DNA from: Gemmatimonadota bacterium
GTDB taxonomy: Bacteria; Gemmatimonadota; Gemmatimonadetes; Palauibacterales; Palauibacteraceae
DNA: 64,000 bases
NCBI GenBank assembly: GCA_021295785.1
Contig: JAGWBR010000015.1
Coordinates: 1 to 64,000, forward strand
Direction of reading: 5' to 3'
Shown here: positions 26,660 to 35,560 of the stretch, piece by piece
Layout: each line of letters begins with the position of its first letter
Numbering within the stretch: the first letter of the stretch is position 1
Notes under the pieces: model-generated
What the model was told of the DNA's origin: nothing
The model's database searches: none
Seen by the model: only the letters and a program-made list of their open reading frames with translations
Position numbers and translations under genes: made by a program

Positions 26660-27558
26660 TGGGTGATCCCGGGGTGGGTGCAGGCACGACGCGAACCGCG
26701 GGCGAGACGAAGCTCGAGAGGGTCGCGGTGCTGGGCGCGGGAGTCATGGGCCACGGGATCGCTCAGGCTGCCGCCATGTCAGGGAGCGAGACACGCCTCT
26801 TCGACCCCGACCCCGGCGCACTGGACGGGGCCGGCGAACGCGTACGCGCCAATCTCAGGAAGGGCTTGGAACTCGGTAAGGTCTCGCAGGCCCAGATGGA
26901 CGCCGCCCTGGACCGCCTGAGCCCCGCACCGGACCTTGCCACCGCGGTCCGCGGAGCAACCATGGTGATCGAGGCGGCGCCCGAACGGCTGGCGATCAAA
27001 CGAGCCCTGTTCGCCGACTGCGTCAGGCACGCGAGCCCCGGCACGGTGCTGGCCAGCAACACTTCTTCAATCCCCATCGGTTTGTTGCAGGAAGGGATGC
27101 CGCACCCCGGGGCAATGGTCGGAATGCACTTTTTCAACCCGGTCCACCTGATGCGACTGGCCGAGATCGTGCGGGGGCCGGCGACGGCAGAGGAAACGGT
27201 CGACCGGGCCCGGGCTGCGGCGCAGGCCATGGGCAAAACCGTGATAGTGGTCAACGACGCCCCGGGTTTTGCATCATCCCGGCTCGGCGTGGCGCTTGGA
27301 CTGGAGGCCATTCGGATGGTCGAAGAGGGAGTGGCCTCTCCGGAGGACATCGACACGGCCATGAGCGTCGGTTACCGGCACCCGATGGGGCCGCTCCGTC
27401 TGACCGACCTGGTGGGGCTCGATGTGCGGCTTGACATCGCCCGGTCGCTTTCCGCCGGCCTCGAGTCCTCGCGGTTCGAACCGCCCGCCCTGCTGGTCCG
27501 CATGGTTGATGAGGGGAAACTGGGGAAGAAAACCGGAGAGGGGTTCTACAAATGGTAA
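26656..27558 (+). CDS. 3-hydroxyacyl-CoA dehydrogenase
   Basis: A 300-aa NAD-dependent dehydrogenase of the Hbd/PaaH type. The Rossmann loop is GAGVMGHGIAQ (residues 27-37). SNTSSIPI and GMHFFNPVHLMRLAEIVRG (catalytic His near 158, Glu a few residues on) follow. The C-terminal helical domain has YRHPMGPLRLTDLVGLDV and the end LGKKTGEGFYKW. It is short, without fused hydratase, as in PaaH. Its end overlaps the DUF885 gene by seven bases. Confidence 0.92.
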   Translation: MMGDPGVGAGTTRTAGETKLERVAVLGAGVMGHGIAQAAAMSGSETRLFDPDPGALDGAGERVRANLRKGLELGKVSQAQMDAALDRLSPAPDLATAVRGATMVIEAAPERLAIKRALFADCVRHASPGTVLASNTSSIPIGLLQEGMPHPGAMVGMHFFNPVHLMRLAEIVRGPATAEETVDRARAAAQAMGKTVIVVNDAPGFASSRLGVALGLEAIRMVEEGVASPEDIDTAMSVGYRHPMGPLRLTDLVGLDVRLDIARSLSAGLESSRFEPPALLVRMVDEGKLGKKTGEGFYKW

Positions 27559-29366
27559 CCGTCTCCCGGACCAGCGCGGTACTGGCGGCGACGGCGGCGC
27601 TGGTCGGGGCGGCCGCTTGCGGAGGCCCGGGCGAGGGCTCGGCCGGAGGTGAACCCCCGGCGACCGAAATTGCCGCCCTGTCTTCGCGTTACTGGGACGC
27701 GTACCTCTCCTGGAACCCCCTGCAGGCCACCTATCTGGGCGTGCACAGGCTGGGCGACCGGGTCCCGGACATCACTCCCGCCGGGCGCACGGCCAGGGCG
27801 CGCGAAGTTGCCGACCTGGCCGATGCGCTCGACGCCATCGACTTCGATTTCCTTCCCGAAGAAGACAGGCTCACCTACCTGGCGCTGGCCCACCAGATCG
27901 ATCTGGCGGAGGCGCGCCTGACCTGTGCGGTTGAGGACTGGGTCGTGGATCACAGGCATGGATTCCAGCTGGACTTCCTGCACATCGCCACCGCGCAACC
28001 GCTGGCCACTCCCGTAGACGGAGAACGGATGATCCGCCGCTGGAACGCCATGCCGGACTATATCGACCAGGCCATCTCGAACCTGCGGGGGGGGATTGAG
28101 ATCGGCCGCGTGGCCCCGCAGGCGTCTGTACACCGCACGATCCTCCAACTCGACGCCCTGCTCGGCAGTCCGGTGGAGGAATGGCCCGTGTACGGACCCG
28201 CGGGCGCCAGCCTGGACACATGGCCGGAAGGGGCGCGGCGCAACTTCAGGACCAGCATCCGCGAAGCGGCCGTCGACCGTATCCGGCCAGCGTACGAGAG
28301 ATACCGGGACTTCCTGCGAGACGAGCTCTTTCCTCGTTCGCGCACGGGCCCCGAGGCGGGCCTGGGCGGGCTTCCCGGAGGTGCCGAGTGCTACCGGGCC
28401 CTGATTCGGGTCAACACGAATCTCGATCTGACGGCGGGGGAGATCCACGAGACCGGGCTGGCCCAGGTAGCGTCGACCAACAGGGCACTTCTCGCCCTGG
28501 CAAGCGAGCAGTTCGGTTCTTTGCCGCCTCAGGAGCTGAGGCAGCGCCTCTCCGGGGACCGGGAGATGTTCTTCAGGTGGCCCGACGAGATAGTCGGCAC
28601 GGCCAAAGAGGCGTACTCGAGGGCGCGCGAGGTGGCGCCCGGGTGGTTCCCCGACCTTCCCGGCTCGGAGATGGAGGTGAGCCCCATTCCGCTCTACGAG
28701 GCACCCAACAGTTCGGTGGCCTACTACCGCCAGCCGGCCCCCGATGGGTCGCGGCCGGGCACTTATTACGTCAACACCTACCGGCCCGAAACCCGCCCGC
28801 GTTACCAGGCAGAGGCGCTGGCCTTCCACGAGGGGCTGCCGGGTCACCACCTCCAGGTGGCCCTGGCCCAGGAAATCGAAGGCATGCCGGAATTCCGGCT
28901 TCACCTCGGGTCGATGGCCTTTGCCGAGGGCTGGGCGCTCTATGCCGAACTCCTGGCCGACGAAATGGGGCTCTACTCGGACGATCTGCAGCGACTGGGG
29001 CGCTTGTCGTACGACGCCTGGCGCGCCAGCCGGCTGGTGGTCGACACCGGGATCCACTCCCGGGGCTGGACCCGCGACGAGGCGGCCGATTTCCTCAGGC
29101 GCTACACCCTGCTCTCCGAGGCCAACATTGAGAACGAGGTAGACAGGTACATCACCTCCCCGGCCCAGGCCCTGTCATACAAGATCGGCCAAATGGAGAT
29201 ACTGGCTCTGAGAACCGAGGCGATGGAGGCGCTGGGGCCGCGCTACTCGGCCAGCGAGTTTCACGAGAAGGTATTGTCCGGCGGCGCGCTGCCGCTCCCT
29301 GCTCTGCGAGAATCGGTTACCTCCTGGATCGCCGCGCGGACCGAGACCGATGCCGCCGGGAACTAG
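27552..29366 (+). CDS. DUF885 family lipoprotein, putative metallopeptidase
   Basis: A 604-aa protein with a lipoprotein leader (VGAAACGG) and a DUF885 domain. The zinc-type motif FHEGLPGHHLQ lies near residues 425-435 (His426, Glu427, His432), followed by GSMAFAEGWALYAELLADEMG with the candidate third ligand. The closing FLRRYTLLSEANIENEVDRY and ALSYKIGQMEI blocks are family landmarks. DUF885 proteins are thought to be secreted zinc peptidases. Overlap with the dehydrogenase gene implies co-transcription, although the functional link to acyl-CoA metabolism is unclear. Confidence 0.87.
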   Translation: MVTVSRTSAVLAATAALVGAAACGGPGEGSAGGEPPATEIAALSSRYWDAYLSWNPLQATYLGVHRLGDRVPDITPAGRTARAREVADLADALDAIDFDFLPEEDRLTYLALAHQIDLAEARLTCAVEDWVVDHRHGFQLDFLHIATAQPLATPVDGERMIRRWNAMPDYIDQAISNLRGGIEIGRVAPQASVHRTILQLDALLGSPVEEWPVYGPAGASLDTWPEGARRNFRTSIREAAVDRIRPAYERYRDFLRDELFPRSRTGPEAGLGGLPGGAECYRALIRVNTNLDLTAGEIHETGLAQVASTNRALLALASEQFGSLPPQELRQRLSGDREMFFRWPDEIVGTAKEAYSRAREVAPGWFPDLPGSEMEVSPIPLYEAPNSSVAYYRQPAPDGSRPGTYYVNTYRPETRPRYQAEALAFHEGLPGHHLQVALAQEIEGMPEFRLHLGSMAFAEGWALYAELLADEMGLYSDDLQRLGRLSYDAWRASRLVVDTGIHSRGWTRDEAADFLRRYTLLSEANIENEVDRYITSPAQALSYKIGQMEILALRTEAMEALGPRYSASEFHEKVLSGGALPLPALRESVTSWIAARTETDAAGN

Positions 29367-30402
29367 GGCCGTGGCAGTTCAGCCGAGCCGGCCGCCGGCC
29401 GACGCGGGGTTTGCCCTGCCCGCCACAATCATGACCCTGACGCTGCTCTCGCTGTTGGCCGCCGGGGGCCTCTTGATGGCCTGGACCGAGCTCCTTTCGG
29501 CACGGGCATTTCGTCACTCGGGCCGGGCCCACGGATTGGCCGAGGCGGGGCTGGCCACCGCGATCGCCCGGGCCCGGGGACCATCTCCGTCCATCGGCCC
29601 GATCGGTTTCGGCCCCGATACGGTGCGTGTCAGTTTCACCCAGATCGGCCTGTTGTCGAAGTCGGAACGGCTTTTTGAGGTCCGGTCCGAGGCTACGGTG
29701 GCCGTCGGAGCGGACCGGTTCGTCCGGACCGTGGCGGAGGTGCTGTGGATAGCCGATCCGCTGTCCGTGCCGGCGGCCCTTTCGGCGCAGGGAAACGTGG
29801 CGGGGTCGGCGGCTTCCGGGAGCGTGTCGGGCCTCAGCGCCACGCCGACCTGCCTTTCGCCCCACGCCTCGCCGGTCGCCGGAATCGCCGCCCGCCCGGC
29901 GGATTCGGTAAATGTGGGCTCGCTAACGGTCACGGGCTCTCCGGCGGGAACCAACCTTTCGGACGCGCTGGCCAGGGTTGCGGGGCTGCGGTGGGAACGC
30001 CTTGTCGGGGGGCGCGGTGCCCGGCCCGACGCCACTTGGCCCGACGAACCGTGGCCGGACTCCGACAGCTCTGGGCCGGTGTTTGTGATCGTCCCGGCGC
30101 CGGACACCCTTACCTCGTCGGAGTCGGGATACGGTGTAATCGCCGGGGCGGCGGACCTCACGCTGGGACACGGCTTCACCTGGGACGGACTGGTGCTGGC
30201 GGGCCAGACGCTCCACTTGCTGGGAAACGCGACCGTATCCGGTGCCGTTATGGCCGGGCTGGGGGGCGGCGCGGCGCTGGCGGCCGACCTGGGGACCGGG
30301 CAGGTCTCCTTCTCCTTCGACCCGTGTGCGGTGGCGAGGTCGGCCGAGCGCATCGCCGAACCCCCGGCACCAGTGCCGGGGACCTGGCGGGAGGTTTGGT
30401 AG
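29350..30402 (+). CDS. Pilin-like (PilX-type) exported protein
   Basis: A 350-aa protein whose N-terminus looks like a class III prepilin leader: a hydrophilic stretch ending in AG, then FALPATIMTLTLLSLLAAGG as the hydrophobic helix, and an AEAGLATAIARARG stretch typical of PilX/GspK-like minor components. The remainder is glycine/serine-rich beta sequence with no recognised domain. The ATG at 29350 overlaps the DUF885 end by 17 bases; a GTG at 29371 right after that stop is an equally good start. No other pilus gene is in the window. Confidence 0.6.
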   Translation: MPPGTRAVAVQPSRPPADAGFALPATIMTLTLLSLLAAGGLLMAWTELLSARAFRHSGRAHGLAEAGLATAIARARGPSPSIGPIGFGPDTVRVSFTQIGLLSKSERLFEVRSEATVAVGADRFVRTVAEVLWIADPLSVPAALSAQGNVAGSAASGSVSGLSATPTCLSPHASPVAGIAARPADSVNVGSLTVTGSPAGTNLSDALARVAGLRWERLVGGRGARPDATWPDEPWPDSDSSGPVFVIVPAPDTLTSSESGYGVIAGAADLTLGHGFTWDGLVLAGQTLHLLGNATVSGAVMAGLGGGAALAADLGTGQVSFSFDPCAVARSAERIAEPPAPVPGTWREVW

Positions 30403-30471
30403 GGCGGCCCTCACCGGCCTAGGTTCGGCACAGAGCTGTCCGATGAGGATCAGATCCATGAGGAGGCCGCC

Positions 30472-31851
30472 ATGCCATCCGTCCCGTCCGTCCCGCATTC
30501 AGACCGCCGGACCTTCCTCAGACGGGCTGGATCGAGTGTCCTCCTGGCGGCGGCGGGCAGTGCTTCGCTTGCCCGCCCCGGTTCCGCCGGACCACACCCC
30601 GACACGGGGTCCGGCCCGTCCCTTCTCCGCGATGACTGGGATTTCGACGAGGTCTACGATCGGGTCGGGACCGACAGTGTTCGCTGGGACCGCGCGGTTG
30701 AACGATTCGGGACGGGGATCGTTGCCGGAATGGGCGTGGCCGACATGGATTTCCGGGCACCGCCCTGCGTTACGCGCGCCCTTGCCGAGCGCTGCGCTCA
30801 CGAGAACTGGGGGTACATGCACCGCCCCGACTCGTACGCCGAGGCGGTAGCCGAATGGAACTCGCGCCGCTACGGTCTGGAAATCGACCCGTCGACCATC
30901 GAGTTCACGACGGGCGTGCACCCGGGGCTGATTGCGGCCCTCCATACTTTTTCCCCCCCGGGGACCCGGGTCCTCCTGACAACCCCCACGTACGCTGGTT
31001 TCTACACCGACACCACTTTCACCCGCACGGTACCCGACGACAATCCGATGATCGTGGACGCGGACGGGAATTGGTCCATTGATTTTGACGACTTCGAACG
31101 CCGGGCCCGGCGATGCAACACGTTCATTCTCTGTAACCCGCAGAACCCAACAGGCAACCACTGGTCGGCCGAAGACCTCACGCGCATGGGGGAGATCTGC
31201 CTGAAGCACCGGGTCGTGGTCCTGTCCGATGAGATTCACTGTGATTTCATCAACCGCGGCAGTACTTACACGCCGTTCGCCAGCCTTGACCCCGAGATCG
31301 TGGACAACAGCCTCACGTTCAAATCGGCGAGCAAATCCTTCAGCCTTGCCGCGATGAAGGTGGCCTGGTACTACGGCACCAACCCGACGTTGTTGGAGCG
31401 GGTCAGGGCCAACACCCGCGCCGACCTCAGCACGCTGGGGATGGTCGCCACCCGCGCCGCCCTCATCGACGGCGCACCCTGGCTAGACGACCTCCTGACT
31501 TACCTGGACGCCAACCACGACTTCGCCGAATCGTACATCCGCGACCGGCTGGGGGGCATCCGCCACCGCAAGGGCCAGGGCACCTATCTGGCCTGGCTGG
31601 ACGTATCTGAATTCGCGGAACGCATCGGGGCCGCCGACGCCGCCGAACGCGAGGGCGCAGATTCCGTCGACCCCGTTACTCCCGAACTGGTGATGCAGCG
31701 CTGGTTTGCCGAACAGGCGGGAGTGTACCTGAATGCGGGGTCCGCCTACGGCACCGGCGGAGCTGGTTTCATGCGCATGAATCTCGCTTCCTCGAGACAA
31801 GTCGTGGAGCTGGCGCTGGAACGCATGGCCGAGGCAGTAAACGCTGCCTGA
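30472..31851 (+). CDS. PatB/MalY-type aminotransferase with a Tat signal
   Basis: A 459-aa fold-type I PLP enzyme resembling cystathionine beta-lyase PatB/MalY. A twin-arginine signal (DRRTFLRRAG, about residues 11-20) and hydrophobic stretch precede the catalytic domain, predicting export in folded form. Landmarks are MGVADMDFRAPPCV, ILCNPQNPTGNHWS, LSDEIHCDF (PLP-binding Asp) and the Schiff-base lysine in KSASKSFSLAAMK (Lys288). It might cleave C-S bonds or transaminate outside the cytoplasm. It is preceded by a short GC-rich gap after the pilin-like gene. Confidence 0.85.
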   Translation: MPSVPSVPHSDRRTFLRRAGSSVLLAAAGSASLARPGSAGPHPDTGSGPSLLRDDWDFDEVYDRVGTDSVRWDRAVERFGTGIVAGMGVADMDFRAPPCVTRALAERCAHENWGYMHRPDSYAEAVAEWNSRRYGLEIDPSTIEFTTGVHPGLIAALHTFSPPGTRVLLTTPTYAGFYTDTTFTRTVPDDNPMIVDADGNWSIDFDDFERRARRCNTFILCNPQNPTGNHWSAEDLTRMGEICLKHRVVVLSDEIHCDFINRGSTYTPFASLDPEIVDNSLTFKSASKSFSLAAMKVAWYYGTNPTLLERVRANTRADLSTLGMVATRAALIDGAPWLDDLLTYLDANHDFAESYIRDRLGGIRHRKGQGTYLAWLDVSEFAERIGAADAAEREGADSVDPVTPELVMQRWFAEQAGVYLNAGSAYGTGGAGFMRMNLASSRQVVELALERMAEAVNAA

Positions 31852-32008
31852 AACTCCCGCCGACATTATATTGTAAGGTTGTCTTGCATCGGGTCCGAGC
31901 CTGCTGGTTTGTTCAGCGCCGGGCCGTGACCAGGTGTCATTCGCCAGAGTCTGGAGTGTAGCCCGTTCGGGCCCGAAAACTGGGTAACCAATGGAATGTG
32001 AGAATCAG

Positions 32009-34426
32009 ATGAAACGTCTTTCCCCGAGTGCTGTTTTCGTAGCATTTACTTTTGCTTTTGCGGCATTTGCGGCGCCGGCCCTGGGACAGGGTTACGCCAG
32101 TTCGGTCGCGGTCAGCGGAGGCCAGTTGCTCCTGCCCGACCAGGGCGGTGTGATCGGTGCCGGTGCGGTGCACGTTTTCGAGAGGTCGGACGAAGGCTCG
32201 TGGGTCGAATCAGGCTCGTTCACTTCGGAATCCGCCGAGGGTTTTGGCCAGTGGATCAACGTCTCCGGCGACCAGGCGCTTGTCGGCGCCCGCGGTTCGG
32301 TTGTCGTCTTCACCCGTCGGGACGGAAGCTGGTCCGAGTCATCGACTCTGACCGCTGACGCCGGCCAGAACGCCGACGGCGACGACCTGGTGTTCGGGGT
32401 CGGTGGTGCCGCGGCAGGCAATGTCGCGCTGGTGGCCGCCGGCATTCCCGCACCCCGGGGATACCGCGGGAACGGTGCCATGAAGGTGTTCGTGTTCGAG
32501 ATGGGCGAGGACGGCTGGACCCAGAGCGCCGAACTCAACCCCCCGGCCGAAGCGGGCGACGACGCGGGATTCGGTTCCGTGGTGCTGACCGACGGCGAGA
32601 ACGTCGCGGTTGCCGCCCCGGGGGCGGATGTCGACGGCGAGGCAGGGGCCGGTGCCGTCTACTACTACGCCAAAGGCGACGAAGGATGGTCGCACGAGGG
32701 TACGCTGACCGCCGACGAGCCCTTCGCCGGACAACGCTTCGGGTCGGCGCTGCACCTCTACGATTCCGGCGGCACCCTCGTTGTGTTGGCCGGCACTTCG
32801 CTCGGCCAGGACGGGACGGTTTACAGCGCTGCCTGGGTGGACGGCGCGTGGGAGAGCGGGCCGTCGTATCCCCCTCCGGTCGGCGGCCGGCAGCGTCGCG
32901 GGTTCGACCGCTCCGTCTCGCTGGCCAGTAGCGACGGCGAGCTTTTGATTGGTGGCGCTTACATCGCCACGGGTTTCAAGGGCCAGGTTGCGGTTTACGG
33001 GGGTTCGATGTCGCCCTTCCCGAACCTGCTTTTTGACGTGATCTCCGCCCCCACCGACGAGCAGTCCCGGGACCAGCTCGGCAGCGCCATTTCGGTTGAA
33101 GGTGACTTGGCGGCCGTATCGGCACTGGGCAATGGCGGCAGCGTCTATGTGATGGAACGCACCGACGGCGAGTGGGCCATTACCGACGAGGTTTGGGTTG
33201 AGGCAGCCAACTACGCCGCGATCAGCGGGGGCGAGGTCTCATGCGGCGACAACGGCCTGGCCCAGGACTTCGCGTGCGAAGAGATCGACATCCTGTCGTA
33301 CATGACGCCGGGCGATCTGGGCGGCGGCCGGGCAGTGAACGTCAACGATGTATGGGGTTGGACCGACCCGGAGACCAAGCGCGAATACGCTCTGGTCGGC
33401 ATGACCGATCAGACGTCGTTCGTTGACATTACAGATCCCGAAAACCCGGTATATCTGGGGCGCCTGCCCATGACCGACGGTGCTCGCGGCAGTGTGTGGC
33501 GCGACATCAAGGTGTATGAGAATCACGCCTTCATCGTGTCCGACGGCGCGGGCCAGCACGGCATGCAGGTCTTCGACCTTACGCGGCTCCGCGACGTTGG
33601 CGGCGAACCCGAAACGTTCGCCGAAGACGCCCTTTATTCGGACATCGCTTCGGCCCACAACATCGTGATCAACGAGGGCAGCGGTTACGCCTACAGCGTG
33701 GGCACCAGCGGTGGCGGCGAGAGCTGCGGCGGCGGGCTCCACATGATCGATATTCGCGAGCCGACGACACCCTCCTTTGCCGGTTGCTTCGCGCACGAGA
33801 ACACCGGCCGGACGGGCACGGGGTACTCGCACGACGCCCTGTGTTTGATCTACGGGGGTCCCGACACCGAGCATGTCGGCCGCGAGATCTGCATCGGTTC
33901 GAACGAGAACGCTATCTCGATCGCCGATGTCACCGATAAGTCGGCCCCGATCGCGCTCTCGACGGTTTCGGTGGGCGACGGCCCCTCTGGTTATTGGCAC
34001 CAGGGTTGGGTGACCGAGGACCACCGTTACTTCTATCTCGGCGACGAGCTGGACGAGATCGCGGCCGAGTCAGAGGCCCCGTTCTCCGGCACCCGTACGA
34101 TAATTTTCGACATTGAAGACCTCGACGACCCGCTGATGGCCGGCGAGTACTTCGGTGTCTCCACTTCGTCCGACCACAACCTTTACATCGTCGGCGACCG
34201 GATGTATCAGGCCAACTACAACAGCGGCCTGCGGATCCTGGACATCAGCGATCCGCTGAACCCGGTGGAAGTGGCCTACCTGGACACTGTTCCCCACGGC
34301 GAGGGCCCGGCCATGGACGGGGCGTGGAGCAACTACCCGTTCTTCGCGAGCGGCACGATTCTGGTTACCTCCGGAGCCGAGGGTCTGTTCATGGTGCGGC
34401 ACCGGGAGCAGGAATTGGTCCCGTAG
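32009..34426 (+). CDS. Choice-of-anchor B family secreted protein
   Basis: About 805 aa with a signal peptide (FTFAFAAFAAPALG). The first half holds FG-GAP-like blades that describe recorded events (GYASSVAVSGGQLLLPDQGG, VFTRRDGSWSESS). After a cysteine-containing spacer (SCGDNGLAQDFACEE), the second half has the LVIP-type propeller of choice-of-anchor B proteins: DVWGWTDPETKREYALVGM, TSFVDITDPENPVYLGRLP, and HNLYIVGDRMYQANYNSGLR. The ATG at 32009 directly precedes the signal peptide; an ATG 18 bases upstream also fits. These proteins are surface-exposed and of unknown function. A YncE-like gene follows immediately. Confidence 0.85.
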   Translation: MKRLSPSAVFVAFTFAFAAFAAPALGQGYASSVAVSGGQLLLPDQGGVIGAGAVHVFERSDEGSWVESGSFTSESAEGFGQWINVSGDQALVGARGSVVVFTRRDGSWSESSTLTADAGQNADGDDLVFGVGGAAAGNVALVAAGIPAPRGYRGNGAMKVFVFEMGEDGWTQSAELNPPAEAGDDAGFGSVVLTDGENVAVAAPGADVDGEAGAGAVYYYAKGDEGWSHEGTLTADEPFAGQRFGSALHLYDSGGTLVVLAGTSLGQDGTVYSAAWVDGAWESGPSYPPPVGGRQRRGFDRSVSLASSDGELLIGGAYIATGFKGQVAVYGGSMSPFPNLLFDVISAPTDEQSRDQLGSAISVEGDLAAVSALGNGGSVYVMERTDGEWAITDEVWVEAANYAAISGGEVSCGDNGLAQDFACEEIDILSYMTPGDLGGGRAVNVNDVWGWTDPETKREYALVGMTDQTSFVDITDPENPVYLGRLPMTDGARGSVWRDIKVYENHAFIVSDGAGQHGMQVFDLTRLRDVGGEPETFAEDALYSDIASAHNIVINEGSGYAYSVGTSGGGESCGGGLHMIDIREPTTPSFAGCFAHENTGRTGTGYSHDALCLIYGGPDTEHVGREICIGSNENAISIADVTDKSAPIALSTVSVGDGPSGYWHQGWVTEDHRYFYLGDELDEIAAESEAPFSGTRTIIFDIEDLDDPLMAGEYFGVSTSSDHNLYIVGDRMYQANYNSGLRILDISDPLNPVEVAYLDTVPHGEGPAMDGAWSNYPFFASGTILVTSGAEGLFMVRHREQELVP

Positions 34427-35519
34427 ATGACGTTGATCGGGCACTTGCGGGCCGCGGCGATCTTCGCGGCGGCCGCGGCCGCCGCAGGCCAGCACCCCGG
34501 GGCGGATGCAGGGCAGCGGCGCCGGCCCGTTTCTGTACGTGGCAAATCAGGAGGCCGGCTTTGTAACGGTCATTGACCTGGCGTCGAACCAGGTCACGGA
34601 GGTGATCGACCTCCCCGCCCTCGGGTTCGGGAACACGCCTAAACCCCACCACATCGCGGTGGAGCCGGACGGCTCGTATTGGTACGTCTCGCTGATCGCG
34701 GCCGATGTAGTGCTGAAGTTCAACCGCGACAACGAGATCGTGGCCCGCGCTGATTTTCTGCGGCCGGGACTGCTGGCGATCGACCCCGACAGCGACGCCC
34801 TGTGGGTGGGGCGTTCAATGGCGGCGGTCAACCCCCCGCAGCGGATCGGGCGCATCGAGCGGGGCACGATGGATGCCCTGGAAATCGAAGAATACGATGT
34901 GTTCATACCCCGTCCCCACGCCCTGGCGATTTCGCCGGGAGGTGGTTGGGTGTTCGCCGGCAGCCTGGCCGAGAACACGGTCGTCCCGGTGGAGGTCGGG
35001 AGCGGGCGGGCCAGCCTGAGCCGCCTCGAAGGCGACATGGCGCACGTACTGGTCCAGTTCGCGATTTCGCCCGACGGCAACACAATGGTGGCAACGGGGG
35101 AAATGAGCGCCGCACTGCTGGTTTTCGACATTTCCAATCCCGACTCCCCCGAACTGACCCACCGTATTGATGTGGGCAACCGCCCCTGGCACCCGTCGTG
35201 GTCGGCCGACGGCCGGTGGGTGTGGTTCGGGAACCTGGGCGACAGCACGGTTTCGCTCGTCGACACGAACGATTGGACCGTCGCCGACGTGATTTCGGGC
35301 ACGGGGTTGGCGCAGCCTCACGGAAGTGCGCTCTCGGCAGACGGGAAGTTCCTCTACGTCGCCAACCGAAACGAAACCGGTGACTACGGCGACACCCCGG
35401 AGGGCGAGACTCCGCCCGGCACGGTCGTCGTAATCGATACCGGGACCCGCGAAATCGTGGACGTGATCGAAACTCCCCCGTACGCCGCGGGGCTTGGCCT
35501 GGCGAGCGGCGGAAACTGA
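34427..35519 (+). pseudogene. YncE-like beta-propeller protein, apparent frameshift after signal peptide
   Basis: A signal peptide (MTLIGHLRAAAIFAAAAAAA) starts at the ATG touching the preceding stop codon, but it lies in a different frame from the rest. The body is the uninterrupted 337-codon frame from 34506: PFLYVANQEAGFVTVIDLAS, KPHHIAVEPDGSYWYVSLI, RPWHPSWSADGRWVWFG, and QPHGSALSADGKFLYVANRN, a YncE/cytochrome-D1-like propeller. Removing one base from the C4G4 run near 34500 joins the two. Either the gene is interrupted or the sequence has an error there; if the start is 34506 the protein lacks a signal. Confidence 0.75.
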
Positions 35520-35560
35520 TCCGCCGCACGACCCCACGCCTCCGTTCCGCATTGCGGGGG

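Noticed and set aside
27546-29057. 503-codon minus-strand open frame
   Set aside because: Antisense to DUF885, whose zinc motif and signal are convincing. The translation is arginine/proline-rich without motifs.
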